From: Actinomycetota bacterium
GTDB lineage: Bacteria; Actinomycetota; CADDZG01; JAHWKV01
Length of the DNA: 64,000 nt
Reading direction: 5' to 3'
Assembly: GCA_030447305.1 (NCBI GenBank)
Contig: JAUJPC010000006.1
Coordinates: 1 to 64,000, forward strand
Shown here one piece after another: positions 35,616-44,968 of the stretch. A model generated the notes under the pieces. The model ran no database searches and was not told where the DNA came from. It saw nothing but the letters and a program-made list of their open reading frames with translations. Each line of letters begins with the position of its first letter. Position 1 is the stretch's first letter. The position numbers and the translations under genes were made by a program.

Positions 35616-35956
35616 AAATCGAGGGTCAGGGAAAGCTGCTGCGCATCTTCATCGGCGAATCCGACACCTGGCACGGAAGACCGCTTTACGAGGCAATCGT
35701 GCGGCGACTTCGGAAGGAGGGCCTCGCGGGGGCGACCGTGTTTCGGGGGATCGAGGGATTCGGTGCCCACAGCCGCCTTCACACTGCACGCATCCTCCGA
35801 CTCTCCGAGGACCTACCGCTTCTCATCGAGGTCGTCGACAACGTGGAGGCCATCGAGAAAGTGTTGCCCATCCTCGATGAGATGGTCTCGGAAGGCCTCG
35901 TGACGATGGAGAACGTACAGATCGTCGTCTATCGCGCCAAAGGTAAGCCTTCTTGA
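35612..35956 (+). CDS. DUF190 (PII-like) protein
   Basis: 114 residues from ATG 35612, overlapping the crcB stop (ATGA). Core pattern: LLRIFIGESDTWHGRPLYEA, GLAGATVFRGIEGFGAHSRL and LPLLIEVVDNVEAIEKVLPI. DUF190 proteins have a PII-like fold and are often encoded next to crcB. They are thought to act as regulators, though the ligand is not settled. The operon pairing supports a role in fluoride response. Confidence 0.9.
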   Translation: MKIEGQGKLLRIFIGESDTWHGRPLYEAIVRRLRKEGLAGATVFRGIEGFGAHSRLHTARILRLSEDLPLLIEVVDNVEAIEKVLPILDEMVSEGLVTMENVQIVVYRAKGKPS

Positions 35957-36105
35957 CGTCGATCGAAGGCAGCATTCGGGAATTCGGAATGCGGTCCACT
36001 ACCAAGATGAGGTCAAACGGCTGGCTGCGTCTGCCTCAACAAATTCAGCATTCCAGGAAGCTGAACCTGGAACCGTCAACTTCCACGGGTCTTATCTTCG
36101 GCGGT

Positions 36106-37089
36106 CTAGGCGCAGCAGAAGTCCTCGGTCGTCCAAAGCTCCCATCCCTCCTTGGCCGCGAATCCGGCTATTGCCAGTCCGGCAATCGGGTCTGCCCACC
36201 ACCAACCGAACATGGCGTTGAGAAGCAGTCCAGCGAGAAGAAACCCGGAGAGATATGTGCAAAGCCAGGTCTGGGTCGAGTCGGCTTTCATAGCCCGACT
36301 GTCGAGCTGCCGAGCAACTTTTCGCTTTCGCGATGCGAGCAGCGGCATCACAACCAGAGACGCGACTGCAAGCCCAATGCCGACCGGGCTTTCCTGAGCG
36401 GCGTTGCCCCTGGTGAGATCAAACAAGCTTCGGCCAGCAACGTAGAACGCCAGGGCAAGAAAAGCGACAGCCACCATCCGCACCGCCCGTTTTTCCAAGT
36501 CCTCGGCGGATCGGTTGGCGACCGCCTCAGCTCGCAGCCTCCCATAAAGAATCGTCCCAGAACTTGCCTCAACGACGCTGTCGAGGGCAAAACCCACGAG
36601 GGCGACCGAACCGGCGGCAACTCCGGCCAACATTCCGACCACCGCCTCGAGGATGTTCCAGCCAATCGTAAACACCTCAAGATTGAGGCCTTTGGTCAGG
36701 TTCTTGCGGCGGACTTCCTCAGGCACGCCCGTGTCGGACCACTCCCCCAAAGCTTTCGACTCCTCCTCAGCGTCCCGCTCCAGCGACTTGCGCGCAGCAC
36801 TACGCCTACTGTCGTCAACTACTTCCTTGGGGATAGACCGAAGCGCCGCTGCCACCAGCGCCGGAATGATCACGGCGTCATCCAAGTGCCCGATTACCGG
36901 CAGGAAGTCTGGGATGAGATCAAAAGGCATCGCAGCGTAGCCGAGGGCAAGGCCCAGCAGCCAACGACCTCTCCTGGGGGTGCGGGGGTCATTGAAGACA
37001 AGGCGGCAGACGGCAATCTCATCCCTGAACCACCGTCTCACGTCTTTAAGTCCCGGCTTGGAAGCCCTGCGTTCTCTCGTAACGGACAT
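36106..37089 (-). CDS. DUF1232-CDF fusion cation transporter
   Basis: 327 residues. The first 115 residues are a DUF1232 domain (YAAMPFDLIPDFLPVIGHLD, then DAVIIPALVAAALRSIPKEV), a short membrane-associated module of unknown function. The rest is the same CDF-like membrane domain as the protein at 11385-12041: FALDSVVEASSGTILYGR, then KADSTQTWLCTYLSGFLLAG, WWWADPIAGLAIAGFAAKEG. It ends in TTEDFCCA. The transporter acidic residues are kept. The gene converges on the crcB operon, and its location inside a mobile module suggests it is cargo for ion stress resistance. Confidence 0.82.
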   Translation of the reverse strand: MSVTRERRASKPGLKDVRRWFRDEIAVCRLVFNDPRTPRRGRWLLGLALGYAAMPFDLIPDFLPVIGHLDDAVIIPALVAAALRSIPKEVVDDSRRSAARKSLERDAEEESKALGEWSDTGVPEEVRRKNLTKGLNLEVFTIGWNILEAVVGMLAGVAAGSVALVGFALDSVVEASSGTILYGRLRAEAVANRSAEDLEKRAVRMVAVAFLALAFYVAGRSLFDLTRGNAAQESPVGIGLAVASLVVMPLLASRKRKVARQLDSRAMKADSTQTWLCTYLSGFLLAGLLLNAMFGWWWADPIAGLAIAGFAAKEGWELWTTEDFCCA

Positions 37090-37241
37090 CGGTCCATCTT
37101 TGCATGGACCAAGGCGGGAGATCGAAGCCCTGAGCAGCGGCTCGGGAGGGGTCCGGCCCGGGCGCTATTAGCTCACCCAAGTGCAGGCATTCAGGTACTT
37201 CGAATATCTGCGTCCACCACCATTGGGGAAAGGAGACGGGA

Positions 37242-39733
37242 TTGACTCTTCTTTCCGCCGGCGACCTCCTGGAGAGCCCGCTCGGTCGCTACCTGCTCGA
37301 CCCGGGCGGGGCGATAAGGGGCTGGCTGATCGATGCATGGAGCACGATGAGGCCCTGGGCCGAACTCGGCCTCAAGGTTCTGGCAGCGCTGGCGATATTC
37401 CTCGGGGCAGTCGCCCTGCTCGTCAGCTTGAGGCGGCGTTCGGCGTCCAAAGGCGCGGCTAGGTGGATGTCCATCCTCCTCCCTCCCGAGGTGGATCCCA
37501 CCGGCGCCTCGGCTCTGTGGCTTAACCTGGTCGAGCTGCTCCGCCCGCCCTGGCGTCGCCTGCTCGACGGCCAGCCCCACCTGGCCTTCGAGTACCTGTG
37601 GTCGGTCGATGGCCTGCGCATCGGCATCTGGGTTCCCGAGGCGGTGCCTCCGGACTTGGTGGAGCGAGCGGTAGAGGCGGCCTGGCCGGGTTCCCAGGTT
37701 GTGCTCTTCGAGCCCCCCGAGCCGTTGGGCGGCTCGGGAACCGTCCTGGCCGGGGAGCTCCGGCTGGAGGCGGCGGAGCACTTCCCGCTGCGAACGGACC
37801 ACTCCTCGGATCCGCTCCGTGCCCTACTCGGCGCCGCCGGCGGGGTGCGCCCGGGGGAGTCGACGGCCGTCCAGGTGCTCGCCCGACCGGTGGGTGGCGG
37901 CAGGCTGGCGCGCTGTTACCAAGCCGCTCGCACGCGCCGCTCCGGCCGCTCTGCCGATCGCTGGACCGGGTGATCGAAGCCACCACCCCCGGTGCCAAGG
38001 CGACGGCTGTGGCGGCAGCCGAGGATCCCTCCCGGGCACCCGACGTCCGGATGATCTTGGACAAGGCCTCCGGTCCGGGTTGGGAGATGGTCGTGCGCTA
38101 CGGGGTCGGCACCGAATCGGAGGGGAGGGAGGTCCGGCGGAGGCTGCGGGGGAGGGCGCACGCGGTCGCCTCGGCTTTCGGGCTGTTCACTGGGCGCAAC
38201 CGCCTAGCGCGGCGCTGGCTGCGCCGTCCCGAGCGGGCTCTGGTTTCGCGTCGCCTGGGGCGGGCCGATTTGGTCTCGGTCGACGAGTTGGCGGCTCTGG
38301 CCCACCTTCCCACCGACCGCTCGATCCCCGAGCTGGTCCGGGCCGGCGCCGCTCCGGTGCCTCCGCCGAACACAATCCCCCTCAAGGGTAAGGTGCTGGG
38401 CGACAGCGACGCCGGCCGTCGGCGTCCGGTAGGCCTGGATCCTGCGGACGCCGCCTACCACCTCCACGTGATGGGGGCAACCGGCTCCGGGAAGTCGACG
38501 CTGCTCACCAATCTGGTGATCGGCGACGTTGCGAGTGAGCGGGGAGCGGCGGTCATCGACCCCAAGGGCGACTTGGTGGTCGACATCCTTGACCGGATCC
38601 CCGACGAAGCGATCACCAGGGTGGTGTTGATCGACCCCCGGGATCCGTCACCCCCGAGCATGAACGTCCTGGCCGGCGAGGACGTCGAGCTGGCGGTGGA
38701 TCACCTCGTGGGCATCTTCCACAACATCTTCCGAGCCCACTGGGGCCCACGGACCGACGACGTCCTACGGGCCGCCTGCCTCACGCTGCTTTCCGATCGC
38801 AAGAACTCGACCATCGCGGACATACCGCTACTGCTCGCCGATGGCAAGTTCCGCTCGAAGACAATTTCCGGGCTCAAGGACTCCGATAGCCTGAGCGGGT
38901 TTTGGCAGTGGTACGACGCGCTCTCGGAAGCGCAGCAGGCGCAGGTGGTCGGTCCGGTGATGAACAAGCTCCGGGCGTTTTTGATGCGCGAGTTCGTGCG
39001 AAAGGTGGTCGGACAGACCGAGTCTAGTTTCGACATGGGCAAACACGTTCTGGACGGCGGCCTACTGCTGGTCCGGATCCCGAAAGGGATCGTGGGTGAC
39101 GAGACCTCCAAGCTGCTGGGCTCCCTGGTGGTCGCCCGGGTCTGGCAGGCGGCGATCGCCCGGGCTAGGTCAGGATTAGGGGACCGGAAATATTGTGCCC
39201 TCTACATCGACGAGTGCCATAACTTCCTCAACCTGCCCCGAAGCTTCGACGAGATGCTCGCCGAGGCACGCGGGTACCGGCTCAGTTTGGTTCTCGCCCA
39301 TCAGCATTTGGCCCAGCTGCCGGGCGAACTTCGGGAAGGCATCTCGGCCAATGCCCGCAACAAGATCTACTTCAACATGTCGCCCGAGGATGCCCGCGTC
39401 CTGCAGCGTCACACCGGCCCGGTCCTCGATGAGCACGCGCTGTCGCATCTGGGCGGCTACCAGGCCGCCGCCCGACTGGTGGCAGCCGGCGTAGACGCTG
39501 CCGCATTCACTCTTCGAACCCGGCCGGTAGCTCCGCCGATTGAAGGTCGCGCCGACGAAGTGCGGGTCAGGTCCTCCGAGACCTTCGGCGCCAAGGCTAG
39601 AAGGAGCGCAGCCGCGGAGGCGAGGAGAAGAGCCCTCGACCCGAGTCTGAAGGCGCTTGACGGGCCGGCTGACCCTCAATCAACCGAGCAGCCAGTAGAT
39701 CACAGCACCGATCAGCCAGGCGATCAACCATGA
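37242..39733 (+). CDS. VirD4/TraG-like coupling ATPase, one frameshift
   Basis: TTG 37242 has AAAGGAG upstream. The first 220 residues hold a membrane anchor (LKVLAALAIFLGAVALLVSL) and a soluble domain. Near 37915 the frame shifts by one base, and the new frame runs on (LCRSLDRVIEATTPGAKATA). The ATPase core is complete: Walker A HVMGATGSGKSTLLTNL, AAVIDPKGDLVVDILDRIPD and Walker B KYCALYIDECHNFLNLP, then SLVLAHQHLAQLPGELREGI. About 830 residues in all. It couples the DNA-protein complex to the secretion channel. The frameshift is the only defect, and whether it is real decides if the element can transfer. Confidence 0.85.
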
Positions 39734-39770
39734 CTGATCCGGGTTCCTACACCGAATCCCGGCGTGAACC

Positions 39771-40652
39771 GTGCTCTCCAACCGGATCGCTGGTAACTCC
39801 GACTTCTTTGGCGAGTCTGTCTTGAATTCGACATCCAGGCTCAGAGTCTCCGACGATCTGATCGACCACGTGATCCGAACCACGACGAAGAGAGATCACC
39901 TCATCTGCGAGCTGGCTCACGACCACAGAGTCCTGACAGCCAATCAGATTGCTGATGCTTTCTTCGACACCGGGTCACGAGCACGGCTTCGTCTGGTGAA
40001 CCTCTATCGCAAACGTCTGCTTGATCGTTTCCGGCCCTACGAGGCAAAGGGTTCGGCACCGTTCCACTACCTGATCGGCTCAGTCGGCGCGCTCGTCGTG
40101 GCTGCCCGGCAAGGAGTCGACCCGTCCGAGATTGGATACCGTGCCGATCGTGCTCTGACCTGGGCCGCCAGCCCGCGCCTCGACCATCTGGTGGGGGTGA
40201 ATGGTTTCTTCATGAGTCTGCTCGGGGTCGCCCGGAGAAGCGGCGGCCGGGCCGCACTAGAGCAGTGGTGGTCGGAGCGCCGATGCGCCAAGTCGATGGC
40301 GGGCATTGTTTTGCCTGACGGCTACGGTGTCTGGAACGAGGCCGGTCACCGCATGGAGTTCTGCCTGGAGTACGACATGGGCACCGAGACGCTCGGCCGA
40401 CTCGTCGAGAAGCTCGTCGGCTACGCGGAGCTGCAGAAGGCGAGCGGCGTGCGCAGGTGGGTACTTTTCTGCTTCCCCGGTCGCCGCCGCGAGGCCGAGG
40501 CGCGAAAGCATCTGGCCGGGTCGACGGTCCCGGTCGCGACGGCGCACGACGTATCTAACCCGGCCGGGCAGATGTGGCTACCGGTGAATGTCGAAGGTCC
40601 ACGCAGGTCGCTATCGGGGTTGCCGGTGTGGGATTTACCAAATAGGGATTGA
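39771..40652 (+). CDS. Replication-relaxation family protein
   Basis: 293 residues as read from GTG. Winged-helix start (TTKRDHLICELAHDHRVLTA, then NQIADAFFDTGSRARLRLVN) and a middle block (PRLDHLVGVNGFFMSLLGVA, EFCLEYDMGTETLGRLVEKL) fit the replication-relaxation family of plasmids and conjugative elements. No classical relaxase was found in the window, so this is the best candidate for handling the DNA end. An ATG at 39730 overlaps the coupling-protein stop (ATGA) but is in another frame and stops near 39820. The true start may therefore lie there with an indel in between. Confidence 0.7.
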   Translation: MLSNRIAGNSDFFGESVLNSTSRLRVSDDLIDHVIRTTTKRDHLICELAHDHRVLTANQIADAFFDTGSRARLRLVNLYRKRLLDRFRPYEAKGSAPFHYLIGSVGALVVAARQGVDPSEIGYRADRALTWAASPRLDHLVGVNGFFMSLLGVARRSGGRAALEQWWSERRCAKSMAGIVLPDGYGVWNEAGHRMEFCLEYDMGTETLGRLVEKLVGYAELQKASGVRRWVLFCFPGRRREAEARKHLAGSTVPVATAHDVSNPAGQMWLPVNVEGPRRSLSGLPVWDLPNRD

Positions 40653-40716
40653 CTACTCCTCGTGGCGGTCTGATACTCATAGTGTTTTCTTGTCATCGGC
40701 CTAAGCGGGGTCGCCT

Positions 40717-41304
40717 TTGACTCAGCGCGAGACATTACGCCAGAAAATCTGCTCTTTCAGCCGAATTCCTCCCCCCGCGCTTCCCTGCCTCGTCGCTCTT
40801 CTGTGCGTTCTCGCCATCGCCGCCTGCAACCGGGGTAGCCCAAATGACGCTGCCCCCGCCCAATCGCCGGCTCCCGCGGCAACCACATCCCCAACTGACG
40901 CCAATGCAGCCGCAGTCCTCGCTGCATGGCGTCGCTACTGGGATGTTTACGTTTCCGTGGGAGGCGAGCTGAACCTGCCGGATCCGAGGCTGACGGAAGT
41001 TTCAACCGGCGAAGCACTCCGCGCGCTCAACTCTGGATTCATCGCTCTCAAGGCGGGAGGAGAGGTAGTCAAGGGAAAGGTCGAGCTGGCACCAAGGATC
41101 GTCATGGTCAATGGGACCTCTGCAACGTTGACCGACTGTTACACGAACAGACTCTTCAGGTTCCGTGCAGACACCGGTGAGCCGAGCGGTACGACGGATC
41201 CCACCACACGCCTCGTAAACGTCAGGATGGTGTTGGAGGGCGGCTCCTGGAAGGTCAAGACCATAGGCCATGAGAGCGACGGATGCGTCCCGGATTCACA
41301 TTGA
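40717..41304 (+). CDS. Predicted lipoprotein of the transfer cluster
   Basis: 195 residues. The signal peptide ends in a good lipobox (LCVLAIAACNRG), followed by a Pro/Ala/Thr-rich tether and a compact domain (AAWRRYWDVYVSVGGELNLP, SATLTDCYTNRLFRFRADTG, RMVLEGGSWKVKTIG) resembling the small NTF2-like or secreted folds often found beside pilus genes. It probably sits on the outer face of the membrane and may stabilise the secretion apparatus. The family name is uncertain. Confidence 0.7.
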   Translation: MTQRETLRQKICSFSRIPPPALPCLVALLCVLAIAACNRGSPNDAAPAQSPAPAATTSPTDANAAAVLAAWRRYWDVYVSVGGELNLPDPRLTEVSTGEALRALNSGFIALKAGGEVVKGKVELAPRIVMVNGTSATLTDCYTNRLFRFRADTGEPSGTTDPTTRLVNVRMVLEGGSWKVKTIGHESDGCVPDSH

Positions 41305-42161
41305 ACCTCGTTGCCCTGGGAGCAGTCCTTCTCACTGCATTGCCGACTTCCGCGGTCGCTGCGAAAGCGGACGGCAGCGCGGACATGATCGGCTGGACCG
41401 ATGGTCAGGGAGTTGGTGCTCGCGTGAGCGTCGAATCCAAATCAGCTACTAGAGGCGCGTCGCGAAGGTCCGGCAAGACCCCCTCGGGCCCACAATGCAC
41501 GTATTCGCCGCTTCCCCAGAACCTACTTGAGCTTGCCGAATCCGCAGCAGCGGTCGGCTACGTCGATCCCAAGGGCAACTTCGAAGGCGCCTGGTATCGG
41601 AAGGAGTGCATCGAGGATGGTCTGAGCACCCTGACGGTCGACTGGCGCAAGGCGCCAACCCCGAGACAGCCGGTCGATTTGGCCGGGGTTGCCCTGCGCG
41701 CCCTAAATTACGTTCCCATACCCGAACCGGCGATCGGGATGAATCCGGCCGCGGAAAGGGTGCAGCTGGTCAACGTCCCGATCGTGCTCTGGATCGATCC
41801 GGGGGGCTGGACTCCGGTTGGCACATCGGCCTCGGCCGGAGCCTCGACGGTGAGCGTCCAAGCGGTGCCGCTCCGCATCACGTGGGACATGGGAAACGGC
41901 GATTCAGTGGTTTGCGGCCCCGGCCTGCCCTACAGCGGGCAATCCTCCATAGACGCCCCGGGCACCTGCTCCTACACCTATCGCCAGCCCTCCGGCTCCC
42001 AGCCGGGCGGGGTCTTCACGGTCACTGCTACGGCCGAGTGGCGCGCCAGCTGGACCTCGACATCCGGTGCAGGCGGCGACCTCGGCACGGTGAGAAGGGT
42101 GGCCTCGCGAATCCTGCGGGTCTCCGAGCTGCAGGCGATCAACACCGTCCCGGCTGATTGA
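41283..42161 (+). CDS. Secreted hypothetical protein of the transfer cluster
   Basis: 292 residues with a Sec signal (LVALGAVLLTALPTSAVAAK). The body has Trp- and Gly-rich beta pattern (NVPIVLWIDPGGWTPVG, RITWDMGNGDSVVCGPGLPY, SYTYRQPSGSQPGGVFTVTA), similar to secreted proteins that accompany Tad loci in Actinobacteria. Paired cysteines (CTYSP, KECIED, VVCGPG, GTCSYT) could form disulfides outside the cell. It overlaps the lipoprotein gene by 22 bases. Confidence 0.68.
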   Translation: MRPGFTLNLVALGAVLLTALPTSAVAAKADGSADMIGWTDGQGVGARVSVESKSATRGASRRSGKTPSGPQCTYSPLPQNLLELAESAAAVGYVDPKGNFEGAWYRKECIEDGLSTLTVDWRKAPTPRQPVDLAGVALRALNYVPIPEPAIGMNPAAERVQLVNVPIVLWIDPGGWTPVGTSASAGASTVSVQAVPLRITWDMGNGDSVVCGPGLPYSGQSSIDAPGTCSYTYRQPSGSQPGGVFTVTATAEWRASWTSTSGAGGDLGTVRRVASRILRVSELQAINTVPAD

Positions 42162-42183
42162 CGAGTTGAAAGGGAGGCGATTA

Positions 42184-42855
42184 ATGAGTGTGACAGCGGA
42201 TCGAGGTTCGGCTCCGGTCCGGGACGGCTACCTGCCCCCGATCGCCCGCACCAAACCTCTAATGCGCAGGCGATCCCTTCCCATGATCGCGATCGGTATC
42301 CTGTGCACCTTCGGGGGTGCGCTGGGCTTCGGCCTCATCTATTTAGGGGCCCACGACCGTCAGGCGGTGCTGGTGGTGGCCCGGACGGTCGAGCCGGGTG
42401 AGCTGATCCGGGACTCGCACCTTCGAGTCGCAAGGATCGCCGCGGACGAAGGCCTCCGGCCGATCGCCGAACGCGAGCGTGGGAGCGTCGTCGGCCGGCG
42501 GGCGGCGGTTGCGCTGGCACCGGGCACCCTGATCACGAGAAGCCAGATCGGAGACGGCCCGAGGATTGCCCCCGGGTTCTCGGCGGTCGGCCTGTCGCTC
42601 AAGCCGGGGCAATTCCCTCCCGGCCTGGAGGCCGGCGATCGCGTGATGCTGATCGTATCTGCCGGTGCCCAGACGCCGGCCGAGGGAACCGCTCGACCGC
42701 CTGTGATTCCCGAGGCGCAGGTCTTGCAGATCTCGCCGGCTCCGGATCACTCGGGGTCCGTACTCGCCTCGGTGCTGGTGCCGACTCCGCACGCTCCCGA
42801 CGCCGCCCGAGCCGCCGCCGCGGGTCAGGCGAGCCTGGCGCTGGTGGGTTCCTGA
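42184..42855 (+). CDS. SAF-domain protein (CpaB/RcpC-like)
   Basis: 223 residues from ATG 42184 with AAGGGAGG upstream. One membrane helix (MIAIGILCTFGGALGFGLIY) is followed by an SAF domain (VLVVARTVEPGELIRDSHLR, then GRRAAVALAPGTLITRSQIG). In Tad systems CpaB/RcpC spans the envelope and helps to pass the pilus. It is the first clear gene of the Tad-like set, and its stop overlaps the TadZ-like gene (TGATG). Confidence 0.82.
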   Translation: MSVTADRGSAPVRDGYLPPIARTKPLMRRRSLPMIAIGILCTFGGALGFGLIYLGAHDRQAVLVVARTVEPGELIRDSHLRVARIAADEGLRPIAERERGSVVGRRAAVALAPGTLITRSQIGDGPRIAPGFSAVGLSLKPGQFPPGLEAGDRVMLIVSAGAQTPAEGTARPPVIPEAQVLQISPAPDHSGSVLASVLVPTPHAPDAARAAAAGQASLALVGS

Positions 42856-43652
42856 TGCCGGTTGTGGTGCTTGCAAGCCTCAAGTCCTCCCCGGGCACTA
42901 CGACCGCCGCCCTGGCGCTGTGTCAGGTCTGGCCCCGCGCACCGCGGGTGATCTTGATCGAGGCGGACCCGGCCGGCGGCGACGTCGCAGCTCGGACGGG
43001 AGCCTCGCCGGATCCCGGTCTTACCACCCTGGCCGCGGCCGGAAGGCGCGAGATCACCCCGGCGATGATCGAGCAGCACTGCCGGTCGGTGGCGGGCGTG
43101 CCGGCCCTGCTCTGTTCACCCCAGCCCCAGACGGCGGCCGCGGCGTTGAGCACCGTCGCACAGCGCATGGCGTCGCTCCTTGGCGACCTAGGCTACGACG
43201 CGGTGTGCGACTGCGGACGCCTCCAACAAGGCCACCCTGCCGCGCCTCTGATCCAAGCGGCCGACCTGATCCTGATCGTCGCCCGCCCGACTGCAGTCGA
43301 ACTCTCGCGGGTCGCGACCGCTGCCAAAGAGTTGGGCGGCAGAGCCCGCGTGCTGCTGGTCACAGGATCACCTGTTCCGGGATCGACCGAATACCCTTCG
43401 GCCGAGGTGGCGCAGGCGGTCGGGGTGCCGGTTATCGGCACGATGCCCTACGACCCGGCGGCGGCCTCAACTCTTTGGAGCGGGTCGGCCGGTCCCCGCG
43501 TCCTCGAGCGGTCGCAGCTGTACCGCTGGGCACGTCGGATCGCATCGGCGATCCTCGTGGGTTCCGCGCTCTCGGCGGTCGAGCCTCAGCCTCCGGCCCC
43601 AGGTCAGCTCTCGTTGCCGCTTCTTCGCCGCGCCGGGCAGGTGGTCCGGTGA
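42855..43652 (+). CDS. TadZ/MinD-like P-loop protein with deviant Walker A
   Basis: 265 residues resembling the SIMIBI/ParA group (VILIEADPAGGDVAARTG, later LILIVARPTAVELSRVATAA, GVPVIGTMPYDPAA). The P-loop reads LKSSPGTTTAALAL, with Pro-Gly-Thr where ParA has Gly-Gly-x-Gly-Lys-Thr, so ATP hydrolysis is doubtful. TadZ/CpaE proteins localise pilus assembly to a site at the membrane. The TGATG overlap with the SAF gene and GTGA overlap with the TadA gene support a tight operon. Confidence 0.78.
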   Translation: MPVVVLASLKSSPGTTTAALALCQVWPRAPRVILIEADPAGGDVAARTGASPDPGLTTLAAAGRREITPAMIEQHCRSVAGVPALLCSPQPQTAAAALSTVAQRMASLLGDLGYDAVCDCGRLQQGHPAAPLIQAADLILIVARPTAVELSRVATAAKELGGRARVLLVTGSPVPGSTEYPSAEVAQAVGVPVIGTMPYDPAAASTLWSGSAGPRVLERSQLYRWARRIASAILVGSALSAVEPQPPAPGQLSLPLLRRAGQVVR

Positions 43653-44968
43653 TCGATCCGGGGGTCGAGCGGCTGCTCACGTCCCGAGTGACCGAGACCC
43701 TGGTTGCGCGCATGCAGTCGTTCTCCAGAGGTCGGGGCAGGCCGATGGAGCCGGGCGACCAGAAGGTCCTGGCCTCCAAGCTGGTGAACGACGCCCTGGA
43801 GAACTACGCCGCCGAGTGCATCTCGTCGGGGCGAGCGCCGCTTGATCCGCTCGAGGAGGACCGGCTGTCACAGGTCATCCTCGACCAGCTCTTCGCCGCC
43901 GCCGGCCTGCAGCCCCTCTTGGAGAACCCGCTGATCTGCGAGATCAACGCCACCGGATGCGACGACGTCTGGATCCGCTATCACGACGGCACCCAGGAGC
44001 GCGGCCCCCGCCTCGCCTCCTCGGACGAGGAGCTCGTGGAGCTGATAAGGGCGCTGGCGCGGGACGGCCTCTCCGAGCGGCGGTTTGATGCGGGCTGCCC
44101 CCGGCTGTCGCTCCAGCTACCCAACGGGGACCGGCTGTTCGCCGCGATGTCGGTGTGTCCCCGCCCGATTCTGTGCATCCGCCGCCACGACTTCGAGAAC
44201 CTGGCCACCCTCGACCAGCAGATGGAGGCCGGGATGATCGATCCGCTGCTCCGCGACTTCGAGGCGGCCGCGGTCCGTGCCCGCAAGAACATCGTGGTGT
44301 GCGGCGCCACCGGCGCGGGCAAGACGACCCACGTCCGGGCCCTCGCCAACGAGATCCCGCCTCACGAGCGGATCGTCACCGTCGAGGACTCGCTCGAGCT
44401 CAACCTCCACCGTTTCCCCGAGCTGCATCCGCAGGTGATCCCGTTCCAGGAGCGGGAGCCGAATGTCGAGGGGGAGGGTGCCGTTTCCATGGCCGAGCTG
44501 GTCCGGTGGGCGCTGCGGTGCAGCCCCGACCGGGTGATCGTAGGGGAGGCACGGGGAGCCGAGGTGATCCCGATGCTTCTGGCGATGACGATGGGCACCG
44601 ATGGATCGATGTGCACCATCCACGCCAGCTCCTCCAAGGGTGCCTTCACCAAGCTCTCGACCTACGCCGCGATGGCGCCCGAGCGCCTCACCCTGGAGGC
44701 GGCCAACCTGCTGATCGCCGGAGCGGTCGACTTCGTGATCCACATCGCCCACAAGGTGACGCCGGGACGTCGTACCGAGCGCTTCGTGTCCTCGGTCCGG
44801 GAGGTGGTGGGAGCCGACGGAACGATGGTCGTCTCCAACCAGGTGTGGCGGCCCGGACCCGACGGCCGGGCGGTGCCGGCGACCGCGCTTTCCCCCGAGA
44901 CCGCAGAGCACCTCGCAGCGTTAGGCTTCGATCCGTCCCTCCCCATCTTCGCCGGAGCCCAACGGTGA
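43649..44968 (+). CDS. tadA: TadA/CpaF (VirB11-type) secretion ATPase
   Basis: 439 residues from GTG 43649. Type II/IV secretion ATPase blocks are complete: an N-terminal domain (FAAAGLQPLLENPLICEINA), Walker A VVCGATGAGKTTHVRALANE (Lys225), an acidic box (IVTVEDSLELNLH) and Walker B region ALRCSPDRVIVGEARGAEVI, then GSMCTIHASSS. TadA hexamers power assembly of Flp pili through TadB and TadC. VirB11 of T4SS belongs to the same superfamily, so it might serve the conjugation channel; its position before TadB and TadC favours Tad. Confidence 0.9.
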   Translation: MIDPGVERLLTSRVTETLVARMQSFSRGRGRPMEPGDQKVLASKLVNDALENYAAECISSGRAPLDPLEEDRLSQVILDQLFAAAGLQPLLENPLICEINATGCDDVWIRYHDGTQERGPRLASSDEELVELIRALARDGLSERRFDAGCPRLSLQLPNGDRLFAAMSVCPRPILCIRRHDFENLATLDQQMEAGMIDPLLRDFEAAAVRARKNIVVCGATGAGKTTHVRALANEIPPHERIVTVEDSLELNLHRFPELHPQVIPFQEREPNVEGEGAVSMAELVRWALRCSPDRVIVGEARGAEVIPMLLAMTMGTDGSMCTIHASSSKGAFTKLSTYAAMAPERLTLEAANLLIAGAVDFVIHIAHKVTPGRRTERFVSSVREVVGADGTMVVSNQVWRPGPDGRAVPATALSPETAEHLAALGFDPSLPIFAGAQR

